Shown: positions 9,776 to 18,813, counted from the first letter of the stretch. The stretch is 64,000 nucleotides of DNA from Actinomyces provencensis (GCF_900155435.1 NZ_LT700212.1:979560-1043559), one strand, 5' to 3'. Numbers and translations are program-made. Notes: a model not told the origin generated them from the sequence alone.

Positions 9776-10585
9776 TCATCCCCTGGCGGTGGCCCCGGTG
9801 CGGGCGAGCAGTGCCCGGGCCACCGTCGCCGGTTCCTCCACGGCTGACATGTGCCGCACACCGGGAATGCGCAGGACCTCCACGTCCGGGCAGGTGCCCG
9901 CGCGGAGCACCCCGGCCAGGTCGTCCGCAGCGGCCCAGGGCAGTGCGGCGTCGTCCTCGCCGGAGACGAGCAGGACGGGCGCCGTGATCGTCGCCAGACC
10001 GGGCCTCAGGTCAGTCGTGGCGAGCACCTCGCAGCACTGGGCGTAGCCCTCGGGTGAACAGGCCAGGAACTCCGCCCGGATGCGGTCCACCCAGTCACGG
10101 CCCCGACCGGTGCGGAACCCCTCGGAGAACCAGCGTTCCATCGTCGGCTCCGCCAGGGGCCCGGTGCCGTCGCGGCGGACGGCTGCGGCCTTCTCGACCC
10201 AGGCCCGGGGCGGGAGGTTGACGGGGGCGGAGCTCATGTCCGTCGTGCTCAGCACGCGTGAGGGGGCGAGCTCTGCCGTGGCGAGGGCGACCATTCCCCC
10301 CAGGGAGAGGCCGGCCACGTGGAAGTCGTCCACACCGATCCCGTCCAGGGAGCGCAGGAGTGCGGCGACCAACTGCTCCATGGTGAGGGGTTCGTCGACC
10401 GGGGCAGGTGCGGTGCCCCCGTGGCCCGGCAGGTCGTAGCGCACGACCCTCAGGTGTGGTGCCAGCGCCGGGACGACCTCGTCCCACATCACGTGGCTCG
10501 ATCCCAGGGAGTGGCCCAGCACCAGCGCGGGCGCCTCCTCGGGTCCGTCGGTGGTCAGGCCCAGCTCCCACTGCTGTGACGACAT
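9776..10585 (-). CDS. Alpha/beta-fold hydrolase (3-oxoadipate enol-lactonase-like)
   Basis: A 269-residue hydrolase. GHSLGSS near residues 24–30 precedes the DLPGHG loop, the nucleophile elbow GLSLGG places Ser94, the acid is probably an Asp in VSGEDDAALP, and the His lies in GVRHMSAVEEP near the C-terminus. The layout matches PcaD-like enol-lactonases, but no other protocatechuate-pathway gene is nearby, so the substrate is not assigned. The start at 10585 has GGAAGGGG upstream. It is divergent from the second YciI-like gene. Confidence 0.85.
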   Translation of the reverse strand: MSSQQWELGLTTDGPEEAPALVLGHSLGSSHVMWDEVVPALAPHLRVVRYDLPGHGGTAPAPVDEPLTMEQLVAALLRSLDGIGVDDFHVAGLSLGGMVALATAELAPSRVLSTTDMSSAPVNLPPRAWVEKAAAVRRDGTGPLAEPTMERWFSEGFRTGRGRDWVDRIRAEFLACSPEGYAQCCEVLATTDLRPGLATITAPVLLVSGEDDAALPWAAADDLAGVLRAGTCPDVEVLRIPGVRHMSAVEEPATVARALLARTGATARG

Positions 10586-10661
10586 CCGTGTCCCCTTCCG
10601 TTGTACGGTCCACCCCCAGTCTGCCGCCCGGGACGGCCCCACGCGAGTGGGCCCACCGCGC

Positions 10662-10667
10662 TACGGT
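10662..10667 (+). promoter_or_regulatory. -10 box of second YciI-like gene (leaderless)
   Basis: TACGGT followed by 6 nt and ATG at 10674. The string TACGGTGGGG recurs at uvrB and the aldo/keto reductase gene. Confidence 0.6.
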
Positions 10668-10673
10668 GGGGTC

Positions 10674-10958
10674 ATGGCTCTCTTCGCTGTCGAATACGTC
10701 TACGACCCTGCGCGCACCTCCGAGATGGACCCGGTCCGTCCCCTCCACCGGGCCCACCTGGGTGAGCTGCACGACCGCGGTGTCAATGTCGCCTCCGGTC
10801 CCTGGGTCGGTGGTCGGGCCGGTGCCCTCATCCTCGTCCACGCGGACTCCGAGGAGGCCGCGCTCGACGTCCTGGCAGAGGACCCGTTCTTCGTGCAGGG
10901 CTTCGTCATCTCCCGCACGGCACGCCAGTGGAACCCCGTCATCGGCGAGATCGCCTGA
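10674..10958 (+). CDS. YciI-like protein, copy 2
   Basis: A 94-residue paralog of the protein at 5846–6163. The shared pattern is ELHDRGVNVASG, an EDPFFVQGFVI segment and a C-terminal ARQWNPVIG. It lacks the acidic tail of copy 1. Function unknown; YciI relatives include small hydrolases and degradation-pathway isomerases, but nothing here points to one. Start chosen from the leaderless promoter 6 nt upstream. It runs convergently toward the P-type ATPase. Confidence 0.85.
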   Translation: MALFAVEYVYDPARTSEMDPVRPLHRAHLGELHDRGVNVASGPWVGGRAGALILVHADSEEAALDVLAEDPFFVQGFVISRTARQWNPVIGEIA

Positions 10959-11031
10959 TCCCTCCCGGACTCCCCGGCACCCGGACCCCCGCTCGCCGGT
11001 GACCTGCGCTCCTGCCCGGCGCCCGACCCAC

Positions 11032-13572
11032 TCAGGGAGCTGAGGTGCCCCGGCTCCCGGCCTCCGCATGTGCGCGGCGTGCGAACACGCGGTGCGCCGC
11101 CTCGATCAGCACGCAGGCACCCACACCCAGGCCGGCGATGACCCACCACTGGTTGCCTGCGGGCCACTCCAGGGCGAAGAAGTGCCGGCTGAAGGGGATG
11201 AGCACCCCGCCCACGGCGCCGAGGGCCATGAGTGCGAGCAGCCCCACCCGCCACCCCACGAGTGGTCGCGCGGTGATGGAGAGCAGCCACAGTGCGCCCG
11301 CCATCAGTGACAGGGTCGCCGCCGTCTGCCCGGCGACGGAGCCGATGCCGACGATGCCGTAGGCCCCCAGTGCGGCGGCGGAGAGCACCAGTCCGCTCGG
11401 GACCGCCAGGCGCAGCGTCCTCCCGAGGAAGCCGGGCACGTAACGGCGTGCATTGGGTCCCAGGGCGATGAAGAACGCCGGGATGCCGATGGTGAAGGCG
11501 TCGATGTAGGTGAAGTGACGTGGCAGGAACGGGTACGTCCACGCGAACAGCGCGGTGAGCAGGGCGATCACGGAGGCATAGGTCGTCTTGGCGAGGAACA
11601 GGGCGGAGACGCGTTCCATGTTGGCGATGATGCGGCGCCCTTCCGCGACCACGCCGGGCAGCACCGAGAAGCGCCCGTCCACGAGCACCAGCTGGGCGAC
11701 GGCCTTCGTCGCGGCGGAGCCGGACCCCATGGCGATCCCCAGGTCGGCGTCCTTGAGGGCGAGGGCATCGTTGACCCCGTCGCCCGTCATCGCCACCGAG
11801 TGCCCCCGGGACTGCAGGGCGCGGACCATGGCCCTCTTCTGCTCCGGGGTGACGCGCCCGAACACGTCGTGGGACTCCACGGCGTCCGCGAATGCCTCGG
11901 AGTCGAGGTCGGTGGGCAGGGTCCGCGCATCGCAGCTGCGCGCGGGTGAGCCGTCGGGCGCCCGCAGGCCCACGTCCTGCGCAATGGTGGAGACGGTCAC
12001 CGGGTTGTCACCCGAGATGACGCGGACGTGCACCCCCTGCTCACGGAAGTAGGCCAGGGTCTGTGCCGCGTCGGGGCGCAGGTCCTCCTCGAGGACGACC
12101 AGGAGGCGTGCCCCCAGGTCGCGGGGCAGGGTGTCCTCACCTGCCGCCAGGGCCGTCGCCGAGTCCGAGTGCGACAGGCACACGACACGGAGCCCCTCCC
12201 CCGCCAGTTCCCCCGCGCGTGCCAGGACGCGCGGGTCCGAGCTGACGATCTCGGTGGCGCCCAGCACCCAGGCCTCGTTCCCACGACCGGCCGCGGACCA
12301 CTTCCGGGCCGAGGAGAAGGCCACCGACCACTCCTCCCCGGTCGCGGGGCCGGGGGTGACGGTGCTGTCGGGTGCCGGGACACCGGGTACTGCGACGTCC
12401 GCTGCGGCCCCGCCCTCGTCGACCCCGTGACCCCCGCTCCGCTCCCCTTCCCCGGCGAGCGCATCCGCGATGGCGCAGGCGGTGGCGTTCGTCCGGTCGC
12501 CACTGAGGATCTCCAGCGCCCTGCGGGCCCGTGCCTGTCCGTCGGGCGACACGCCGGGCAGGTCCTCCAGGGAGCGGACCCGGATGCCGCCGGTGGTCAG
12601 CGTGCCGGTCTTGTCGACGCAGAGGGCGTCCACACGGGCGAGGACCTCGACGGCGGGGAGCTCCTGGACGAGGACGCCGCGGCGCGCCAGTGTGGCCGAG
12701 CCCAGGGCGAAGTTCATCGACGTCAGCAGGACGAGTCCCTGTGGGATCATGCCCACCACCGCCGCGACCGCCAGGACCAGTGCGTACCGCCAGGCGTCGG
12801 GTCCCTCTGCGGCGAGGACACGTGTCTGGGACCAGACCATGAGGACGACGACCGGGACGATGACCGCGGAGACGACCCGGAGGACCTTGTTGATCCCCTG
12901 CTGGATCTCGGAGGTCGCCAGCGAGAACTGCTTCGCCTCACGGGTGAGGCCCTGGGCGTAGAGTTCCTCGCCCACCGCGGTCGCCCGGACGTTCCCGGAC
13001 CCGGCGACCACGGCGGTGCCCGCCAGGACCCTGTCGCCGGGATGCTTGCGCACGGGGACGGACTCCCCCGTCAGCAGGGACTCGTCCACCTCCAGGCCGT
13101 GGACGTCGAGGACCTCCCCGTCGACGGGGACCTGGTCCCCCAGCGTCAGTCCGACGACGTCGTCGAGCACCAGGTCACCCACGGGCACCACCGTGGTGGC
13201 CCCGTCACGCAGGGCCGTGGCCCTCGGGGCGTCCACGATGGCCAGTGCGTCGAGGGTGCGCTTCGCGCGGTACTCGGAGGCGATGCCGATGACCGCGTTG
13301 AGGACCATGACGAAGCCGAAGACGGCGTCACGCCAGTTGCCGACCAGGAGCACGACGACCACCGCGACCGTGAGGATCGCGTTGAACAGCGTGAGAAGGT
13401 TCGCGCGGGCGATGGAGGCCAGGGAGCGGGAGGTGGTTGAGTCGACGTGGTTGGTGAGTCCGCGGCGCCTGCGCTCCTCGACCTCTGCGGTGCTGAGCCC
13501 GGTGGTGTCGGGTCCGGTGGCGTCGGGCCCGGGGGTGTCGGGCCCGGGGGTGGTCCCTGCAGCGGTGTCCAT
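11032..13572 (-). CDS. P-type cation-transporting ATPase (CtpE-like)
   Basis: An 846-residue metal-cation pump. In order: a Pro/Gly/Thr-rich N-terminus (about 25 residues), transmembrane helices 1–2, the actuator motif LLTGES, helices 3–4 with IPQGLVLLTS, the phosphorylation motif DKTGTLT with Asp320, the nucleotide domain, the hinge GDGVND, and a final membrane block. No heavy-metal-binding N-terminal domain is present. The overall plan matches the CtpE group (Ca2+/Mn2+-type) of actinobacteria. The helix-4 motif reads PQGL where Ca-type pumps usually have PEGL (Gln278). It lies 20 nt downstream of terC with a GAGGAGG ribosome-binding site, hence under the same riboswitch, which argues for Mn2+ export or handling. 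Confidence 0.9.
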   Translation of the reverse strand: MDTAAGTTPGPDTPGPDATGPDTTGLSTAEVEERRRRGLTNHVDSTTSRSLASIARANLLTLFNAILTVAVVVVLLVGNWRDAVFGFVMVLNAVIGIASEYRAKRTLDALAIVDAPRATALRDGATTVVPVGDLVLDDVVGLTLGDQVPVDGEVLDVHGLEVDESLLTGESVPVRKHPGDRVLAGTAVVAGSGNVRATAVGEELYAQGLTREAKQFSLATSEIQQGINKVLRVVSAVIVPVVVLMVWSQTRVLAAEGPDAWRYALVLAVAAVVGMIPQGLVLLTSMNFALGSATLARRGVLVQELPAVEVLARVDALCVDKTGTLTTGGIRVRSLEDLPGVSPDGQARARRALEILSGDRTNATACAIADALAGEGERSGGHGVDEGGAAADVAVPGVPAPDSTVTPGPATGEEWSVAFSSARKWSAAGRGNEAWVLGATEIVSSDPRVLARAGELAGEGLRVVCLSHSDSATALAAGEDTLPRDLGARLLVVLEEDLRPDAAQTLAYFREQGVHVRVISGDNPVTVSTIAQDVGLRAPDGSPARSCDARTLPTDLDSEAFADAVESHDVFGRVTPEQKRAMVRALQSRGHSVAMTGDGVNDALALKDADLGIAMGSGSAATKAVAQLVLVDGRFSVLPGVVAEGRRIIANMERVSALFLAKTTYASVIALLTALFAWTYPFLPRHFTYIDAFTIGIPAFFIALGPNARRYVPGFLGRTLRLAVPSGLVLSAAALGAYGIVGIGSVAGQTAATLSLMAGALWLLSITARPLVGWRVGLLALMALGAVGGVLIPFSRHFFALEWPAGNQWWVIAGLGVGACVLIEAAHRVFARRAHAEAGSRGTSAP

Positions 13573-13592
13573 GCTCCTCCTCGGTGCGGCGC

Positions 13593-14774
13593 TCAGCGCC
13601 CGCCCTCCTCCGCTGCCTCGGAGGGTGCGGGCGGTGCCTCGGTGGGCTCCACCTGTTCCACCGGAGCTGTCGTCGTGGTGGTCGCGGACGGGTCGACGCC
13701 CGTCGCGGGACCAGCCGGGGCGGCCTGGGCGGCTGCGGGGGCGGGATCGACAGCCGCCGCGGGACCAGCCGGGGCGAGCGCGGGCGAGCGCCTGGCGTCA
13801 CGCCGGGACCGCAGCATGGACGCGATGACGGTGAGCACCAGCGCCCCTGCGATGAAGACCATGGAGAAACCGATGCCGATGTCGGGGACGCCCTCGTACC
13901 CCTGCCCGTCGTTGAGGAAGGACAGGGTGTTGTCGTGCAGGGCGTGCAGGATCAGCTTCACGCCGATGAAGCCGAGGATCGCGGCGAGGCCGTAGTGGAG
14001 GTAGACCAGGCGTTCCAGCAGGCCGTCGATGACGAAGTAGAGCTGGCGCAGGCCGAGGAGGGAGAAGGCATTGGCGGCGAAGACCAGGTAGGGCTCGCTG
14101 GTGAGGCCGAAGATCGCGGGGATCGAGTCGAAGGCGAACATGAGGTCCGCAGAACCCAGGGCGATGACGACCAGGAGCATGGGCGTCAGGTAGGTCTTGC
14201 CCCCGTGGCGGTGCAGGAACCGGTCCGAGACGAAGCCGTCGGTCACGGGGAAGATGCGGCGCACGATGCGCACGAAGCGCGTCTCGTGGTACTCCTCGGA
14301 CTCGTCCAGCGGTTCCTGGATCCCCTGCCGGGCCTGGGACCAGGCCGTCCAGATCAGCCACGCGCCGAAGAGGAAGAAGATCCAGGAGAAGCGCGCGATC
14401 AGGGCCGCCCCGACGAGGATGAAGACCAGACGCAGCACGAGGGCGATGATGATGCCCGACAGGAGGGCCTTCTGCTGGTACTGACGCGGCACCCGGAACG
14501 TCTCCATGATGATGATGAAGACGAAGAGGTTGTCCAGGGACAGGGACTTCTCCGTGATGTAGCCGGCGTAGTACTCACCGGCATAGGTGGAGCCGTACAC
14601 GGCCCAGACGATGACTCCGAAGAGGAGCGCGAGGACGATGTAACCCACCGACCACCACACGGACTCCTTCATGGAGGGGACGTGGGGCTTGCGCACGTGG
14701 CCCACGATGTCGACGGTGATGAGGACCAGCACGATCGTGGCGAGCCCGATCCAACCCAGCGCGTGAACGTCCAA
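13593..14774 (-). CDS. TerC family membrane protein (probable Mn2+ exporter)
   Basis: A 393-residue integral membrane protein of the TerC/Alx/MeeF family. The signature segments SLDNLFVFIIIM and SADLMFAFDSIPA contain the paired acidic residues thought to bind metal. About nine membrane helices are visible, followed by a ~80-residue Pro/Ala/Thr-rich C-terminal tail. The start is a TTG at 14774 with GAGAGG just upstream; no ATG or GTG fits the N-terminus (LDVHALGW). A yybP-ykoY-like leader precedes it. Family members export manganese, and the riboswitch class senses Mn2+, so Mn2+ homeostasis is the likely role; older tellurite annotations are not supported by context. Confidence 0.92.
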   Translation of the reverse strand: MDVHALGWIGLATIVLVLITVDIVGHVRKPHVPSMKESVWWSVGYIVLALLFGVIVWAVYGSTYAGEYYAGYITEKSLSLDNLFVFIIIMETFRVPRQYQQKALLSGIIIALVLRLVFILVGAALIARFSWIFFLFGAWLIWTAWSQARQGIQEPLDESEEYHETRFVRIVRRIFPVTDGFVSDRFLHRHGGKTYLTPMLLVVIALGSADLMFAFDSIPAIFGLTSEPYLVFAANAFSLLGLRQLYFVIDGLLERLVYLHYGLAAILGFIGVKLILHALHDNTLSFLNDGQGYEGVPDIGIGFSMVFIAGALVLTVIASMLRSRRDARRSPALAPAGPAAAVDPAPAAAQAAPAGPATGVDPSATTTTTAPVEQVEPTEAPPAPSEAAEEGGR

Positions 14775-14799
14775 GGGAAACCTCTCAGATGATAGGGGG

Positions 14800-14940
14800 A
14801 GACACGGCTGAGGTCTCTTCCCACCCGGGAACCGACTGGACGGCCGCGGGCGGTGGCACCGAGCAGTCGCTCCGCCGGCGGTGCCGGCGTGCGTCCGCCG
14901 CGATGACGGTGCCACACTTGTCGGGATTACTCCCCTCGTC
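14800..14940 (-). promoter_or_regulatory. yybP-ykoY-type (Mn2+) riboswitch leader of terC
   Basis: Between a TACACT -10 box and terC the minus strand begins GGGGAGTA (14928–14935), continues with a CACCGTCATCGCG segment (about 14900–14914) and a long GC hairpin, and ends with GAGACCTCAGCC. These are the conserved elements of the yybP-ykoY class: the opening GGGGAGUA, the Mn2+-binding loop around CGUCA, and the closing GAGACCU. Downstream genes of TerC and P-type ATPase families are the classical members of this regulon. Exact borders are approximate. Confidence 0.8.
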
Positions 14941-14945
14941 GGGCG

Positions 14946-14951
14946 AGTGTA
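14946..14951 (-). promoter_or_regulatory. -10 box upstream of terC leader
   Basis: TACACT on the minus strand, placed so that transcription begins just before the GGGGAGTA opening of the riboswitch. No convincing -35 box. Confidence 0.5.
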
Positions 14952-15062
14952 CCTGACGTCCTCCGGGGTCGCCCGGAAGGTCGTCCGCACGCGGGCCGGG
15001 ACGGGTGACGGATCCCGGGCGCCGGGTCACGGGCCCTCCGGTCGGCGGCGTGTGCCGGTACC

Positions 15063-17174
15063 TCAATTGGCGGCGCGCATCTGGCGCAGTTCCTTCTTGA
15101 GGTCGGCGACCTCGTCACGCAGTCGCGCGGCGACCTCGAACTGGAGGTCCTGCGCGGCCTGTCGCATCTGCGCCGAGAGCTCCTCGATGAGGTCGACGAG
15201 GTCCTGCTCCGCGGCCTTCCCGAGACGCTCCCGCGCACCCCTGGCCTGCTGGAGGACCTCATCGGAGGCCCGGGAGTGCCCGATGGGGCGTCCGGACCGT
15301 TCCCTGCGGTAGCCGCCCTCGAGGAGGGACTCCGTGTCCACCTCCTCACGCGCCAGCATGTCGGTGACGTCGGAGATCTTCTTGCGCAGGGGCTGGGGGT
15401 CGATCCCGTGATCGGTGTTGTACGCGATCTGGATCTCGCGGCGTCGCTCGGTCTCCGAGATGGCCTCCCGCATGGAGTCGGTGACCTTGTCGGCGTACAT
15501 GTGGACCTCGCCGGAGACATTGCGCGCCGCGCGCCCGATCGTCTGGATGAGGGAACGGGTGGAGCGCAGGAAGCCCTCCTTGTCGGCGTCGAGGATCGAC
15601 ACCAGTGACACCTCGGGCAGGTCCAGGCCCTCACGCAGCAGGTTGATGCCGACGAGCACGTCGAACTTCCCCTGGCGCAGTTCGCGCAGCAGCTCGACAC
15701 GGCGCAGGGTGTCGACGTCCGCGTGGAGGTACTCGACGCGGATTCCCCGCTCGGCGAGGTAGGTGGTGAGGTCCTCGGCCATCTTCTTCGTCAGGGTGGT
15801 GACGAGCACGCGCTCCTGGCGTTCGACCCGGACGCGGATCTCCTCCAGGAGGTCGTCGATCTGGCCCTCGGTCGGCTTCATGACGACCTTGGGGTCGACC
15901 AGCCCGGTGGGGCGGATGATCTGCTCCACGACACCGTCGGAACGGTCCGTCTCGTAGGGCCCCGGGGTGGCGGAGAGGTAGATCGTCTGCCCGATGCGCT
16001 CCTGGAACTCCTCCCACTTCAGGGGGCGGTTGTCCATGGCGGAGGGCAGGCGGAACCCGTGGTCGACCAGGGTCCGCTTGCGTGACATGTCGCCCTCGAA
16101 CATGCCCCCGATCTGGGGGACGGTCACGTGCGACTCGTCGATGATGAGGACGAAGTCGTCGGGGAAGTAGTCCAGGAGCGTGTGGGGCGGGGTCCCGGGG
16201 CCGCGTCCGTCGATGTGACGGGAGTAGTTCTCGATGCCGGAGCACGTCCCGATCTCCCTCATCATCTCCAGGTCGTAGGTGGTGCGCATGCGCAGGCGCT
16301 GGGCCTCCAGGAGCTTCCCCTGCGACTCGAACCAGGCGACCCGCTCCTCCAGCTCCTCCTCGATCGAGGAGATCGCCCGGGCCATGCGCTCCTCCCCGGC
16401 CACGTAGTGGGAGGCGGGGAAGAGGTGGATCTGGTCGACCTCGCGGATGACGTCGCCGGTGAGGGGGTGCAGCACCGCGAGCTGGTCGACCTCGTCCCCG
16501 AACATCTCGATGCGGATCGCGAGCTCCTCGTAGACCGGGATGATCTCGATGGTGTCCCCGCGCACGCGGAAGGTACCGCGCGTGAAGGCCATGTCGTTGC
16601 GGACGTACTGCATGCCCACGAACCGGCGCAGCAGTTCGTCGCGGTCGATGTGCATGCCGCGGGTCAGCTGCACCATGCGGGCCACGTACTCCTCGGGGGT
16701 GCCCAGGCCGTAGATGCAGGACACGGAGGAGACGACCACGGTGTCGCGGCGCGTGAGGAGGGAGTTGGTGGCGGAGTGGCGCAGGCGCTCCACCTCGTCG
16801 TTGATCGAGGAGTCCTTCTCGATGTAGGTGTCGGTCTGGGGGACGTAGGCCTCGGGCTGGTAGTAGTCGTAGTAGGAGACGAAGTACTCCACCGCGTTGT
16901 GGGGCAGCAGGCCCCGGAACTCCGCGGCCAGCTGGGCGGCGAGTGTCTTGTTGGGCTCCATGATCAGCGCGGGACGCTGGACCTTCTCGATGAGCCAGGC
17001 GGTGGTCGCCGACTTGCCGGTGCCCGTGGCGCCCAGGAGGACGATGTCCTGCTCCCCCGCCTGCAGTCGTTCGGCGAGCTCGTGGATCGCCGTCGGCTGG
17101 TCACCCGAGGGGGTGTAGTCGGAGACGACCTCGAAGGGGTGCTCCTGGCGCAGGAGGGATTGCTGGGTGGTCAT
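15063..17174 (-). CDS. uvrB: Excinuclease ABC subunit B
   Basis: Damage-verifying helicase-like subunit of nucleotide excision repair, 703 residues. It has Walker A GATGTGKS (residues 48–55), the β-hairpin region [20 protein letters not shown] that clamps the damaged strand, the IDESHV Walker B, helicase motifs V–VI, and a C-terminal UVR domain ([14 protein letters not shown]) that binds UvrA/UvrC. The ATG at 17174 is set by a TACGGT box 6 nt upstream; the longer open frame is not conserved in character. It sits between coaE and terC, a common actinobacterial arrangement. Confidence 0.97.
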   Translation of the reverse strand: MTTQQSLLRQEHPFEVVSDYTPSGDQPTAIHELAERLQAGEQDIVLLGATGTGKSATTAWLIEKVQRPALIMEPNKTLAAQLAAEFRGLLPHNAVEYFVSYYDYYQPEAYVPQTDTYIEKDSSINDEVERLRHSATNSLLTRRDTVVVSSVSCIYGLGTPEEYVARMVQLTRGMHIDRDELLRRFVGMQYVRNDMAFTRGTFRVRGDTIEIIPVYEELAIRIEMFGDEVDQLAVLHPLTGDVIREVDQIHLFPASHYVAGEERMARAISSIEEELEERVAWFESQGKLLEAQRLRMRTTYDLEMMREIGTCSGIENYSRHIDGRGPGTPPHTLLDYFPDDFVLIIDESHVTVPQIGGMFEGDMSRKRTLVDHGFRLPSAMDNRPLKWEEFQERIGQTIYLSATPGPYETDRSDGVVEQIIRPTGLVDPKVVMKPTEGQIDDLLEEIRVRVERQERVLVTTLTKKMAEDLTTYLAERGIRVEYLHADVDTLRRVELLRELRQGKFDVLVGINLLREGLDLPEVSLVSILDADKEGFLRSTRSLIQTIGRAARNVSGEVHMYADKVTDSMREAISETERRREIQIAYNTDHGIDPQPLRKKISDVTDMLAREEVDTESLLEGGYRRERSGRPIGHSRASDEVLQQARGARERLGKAAEQDLVDLIEELSAQMRQAAQDLQFEVAARLRDEVADLKKELRQMRAAN

Positions 17175-17180
17175 GCCCCC

Positions 17181-17186
17181 ACCGTA
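17181..17186 (-). promoter_or_regulatory. -10 box of uvrB (leaderless)
   Basis: TACGGT on the minus strand, then GGGGGC and the ATG at 17174. The 15-nt stretch TACGGTGGGGGCATG is the same as at the aldo/keto reductase start (43317–43331). Confidence 0.65.
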
Positions 17187-17262
17187 GGCGACACCATGGG
17201 CATCGACGAGGGCAGGACGGCGAGCCGCCCTGCGCCCTGCGCGAACCCACCCCCCTTCTGCC

Positions 17263-17355
17263 GAGGTCCGCTCAGTTCGGGGCACGGAGTCCGCTCAGTT
17301 CCGACCGCGAGGTCCGCTCAGTTCCGACCGCGAGCTCCGCTCTGTTCGGGGCACG
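17263..17355. repeat. Tandem repeat, four copies of 22–24 bp
   Basis: In the gap between the coaE fusion stop and uvrB, four adjacent units share the core TCCGCTCAGTTC (TCCGCTCTGTTC in the last): 17263–17286, 17287–17308, 17309–17331 and 17332–17355. The tails alternate: units 1 and 4 end GGGGCACG, units 2 and 3 end CGACCGC. A degenerate fifth start follows at 17356. No coding sense in either direction. Confidence 0.85.
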
Positions 17356-17385
17356 AAGTCCGTCCCCGTGGACGAGGGCGCCCCC

Positions 17386-18813
17386 TCAACGGGTCAGCCA
17401 GGCGCTGACGAGGGCGTCGACGACGGCCCGCAGGTCCTCCCGGGTCCCTGCGTTGTCCACCCAGATCGTGGACACCGCGCGCCGTCGGACCATTCCCGCC
17501 TGGGAGGCGATGCGGGCCTCGGCGTCCTCCCGGTCGAGTCCGCGCGCCTGCAGACGATCCAGGCGTGCCTCCATCGGCGCGTCAACCATGAGGACGACGT
17601 CGAACAGGTCCTCCATGCCCGTCTCGACGAGCAGTGGCACGTCGTAGACGGCGAGGGTGTTCGGCGGCGCGGAGCGCATGACGTCACGGGCTGCACGCGC
17701 GATGAGGGGATGCGTGATGGCCTCGAGTCGTTCGCGGGCCCCCTGGTCGGAGAAGACCAGGTGGGCGAGCGCCACCCGGTCCAGACTGCCGTCGTCGGCG
17801 AGGACCTCCTGTCCGAAGGCCCCGACCACGGCCGCCAGACCCTCCGTGCCGGGGGCGACCACCCGGCGGGCCAGGTCATCGGCGTCCGCGACCACAGCCC
17901 CCCGCTCGGCCAGGACCTCCGTGAGCGTGGACTTGCCCGTCCCGATGCCCCCGGAGACCCCGATGCGCGGCGCGCGTCGGAGAGGGAGTGTGACGGGGCG
18001 CAGCAGGGCCGCGCGGGCCCCACCGTGGCGCAGGGCGCAGGTCCCGGACGAGGCCCACCGCACCGCCGCACACTCCCCCAGCACGGCGAGCAGCGCATCC
18101 ACGGCACGGTCGGTGGGGAGCACGCCCTCGGGGGGCAGGTGCACGAAGACCGCGGGCGCCGGGACGGAGGCGGGTCCCGGTCGTGCCGAGGCGAGACTGC
18201 GCAGTGCCGAGAAGTACGTGGCGTTGCACACGAAGGTGCCCGCGTCCCCGCTCGGCGACACCGGGACCCCCCGGTTCGCGACCGCCGCCACGAGCCGCCC
18301 GACCGGCAGACCCGTGTGCAGCACCTGCGGGGCACCCGCCTCCACGGGCAGGTCCTGGGGACACGACCCGTCCTCGTCAGCGGTGCGCGCCGTCATCGTG
18401 TTGCGTGCGGTGGTCTCCACGCCGACCGAGGTGCGGGTGGCGGCGAGCCCCGTGCAGACCACGGCATCGGGGCGAAGCGTGTCCACGAGCTGCGCGATCT
18501 CCTCGCGGGCCCGGGCGAAGGAGACGGGGAGCAGCCGCTTCACCAGGACGACCGGTGCCCCCGTGACTCCCGTGCCACCGTCGACAGTCCCTGCACCCTC
18601 CGGGTGGGAGCGTGCCCCCTCCGTGTCGCCCGAGACCTCCGGGTCCTCCGTGAGGAGGGCCGTCGGTGCCTCCGGACAAGCTCCTTCGTCGACGGTGGAG
18701 GGCTCCCCGGGGACGTCCGGGGGCAGGACGTCGGGGAGTCCGCGCACCGCCTCCCAGGAGGCATTCGTGTCCGCCCCACCGAAGGGCTCGAAACCGGTGA
18801 CGAGGATCAGCAT
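17386..18813 (-). CDS. coaE: Pyroglutamyl-peptidase–dephospho-CoA kinase fusion
   Basis: One uninterrupted 475-codon frame encodes two enzymes. Residues 1–270 resemble pyrrolidone-carboxylate peptidase (peptidase family C15): LVTGFEPFGG at the N-terminus, Glu133 in GVETTARN, Cys196 in GTFVCNATY and His225 in FVHLPP form the expected Glu/Cys/His triad, with the 63-residue Glu–Cys spacing of the family. Residues about 30–85 are an acidic, low-complexity insert. Residues 280–475 are dephospho-CoA kinase: P-loop SGGIGTGKS, then DADDLARRV and the lid region; it makes CoA by phosphorylating dephospho-CoA. CoaE is essential and belongs beside rpsA in actinobacteria; the N-terminal peptidase is the unusual part. 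rpsA ends 97 nt upstream with a terminator between. Confidence 0.88.
   Translation of the reverse strand: MLILVTGFEPFGGADTNASWEAVRGLPDVLPPDVPGEPSTVDEGACPEAPTALLTEDPEVSGDTEGARSHPEGAGTVDGGTGVTGAPVVLVKRLLPVSFARAREEIAQLVDTLRPDAVVCTGLAATRTSVGVETTARNTMTARTADEDGSCPQDLPVEAGAPQVLHTGLPVGRLVAAVANRGVPVSPSGDAGTFVCNATYFSALRSLASARPGPASVPAPAVFVHLPPEGVLPTDRAVDALLAVLGECAAVRWASSGTCALRHGGARAALLRPVTLPLRRAPRIGVSGGIGTGKSTLTEVLAERGAVVADADDLARRVVAPGTEGLAAVVGAFGQEVLADDGSLDRVALAHLVFSDQGARERLEAITHPLIARAARDVMRSAPPNTLAVYDVPLLVETGMEDLFDVVLMVDAPMEARLDRLQARGLDREDAEARIASQAGMVRRRAVSTIWVDNAGTREDLRAVVDALVSAWLTR

Noticed and set aside
13593-14774. Tellurite-resistance determinant
   Set aside because: The TerC name is historical; no other ter genes occur, and the riboswitch and ATPase partner point to manganese.
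14785-15066. Small open frame in the terC leader
   Set aside because: It coincides with the riboswitch and has no ribosome-binding site; the RNA elements explain the conservation-like pattern better.
17386-18813. Frameshift or mis-joined pair of genes at the pcp–coaE boundary
   Set aside because: No stop, no overlapping start signal and no change in codon character is visible around the junction near residue 275; one frame runs through both domains.
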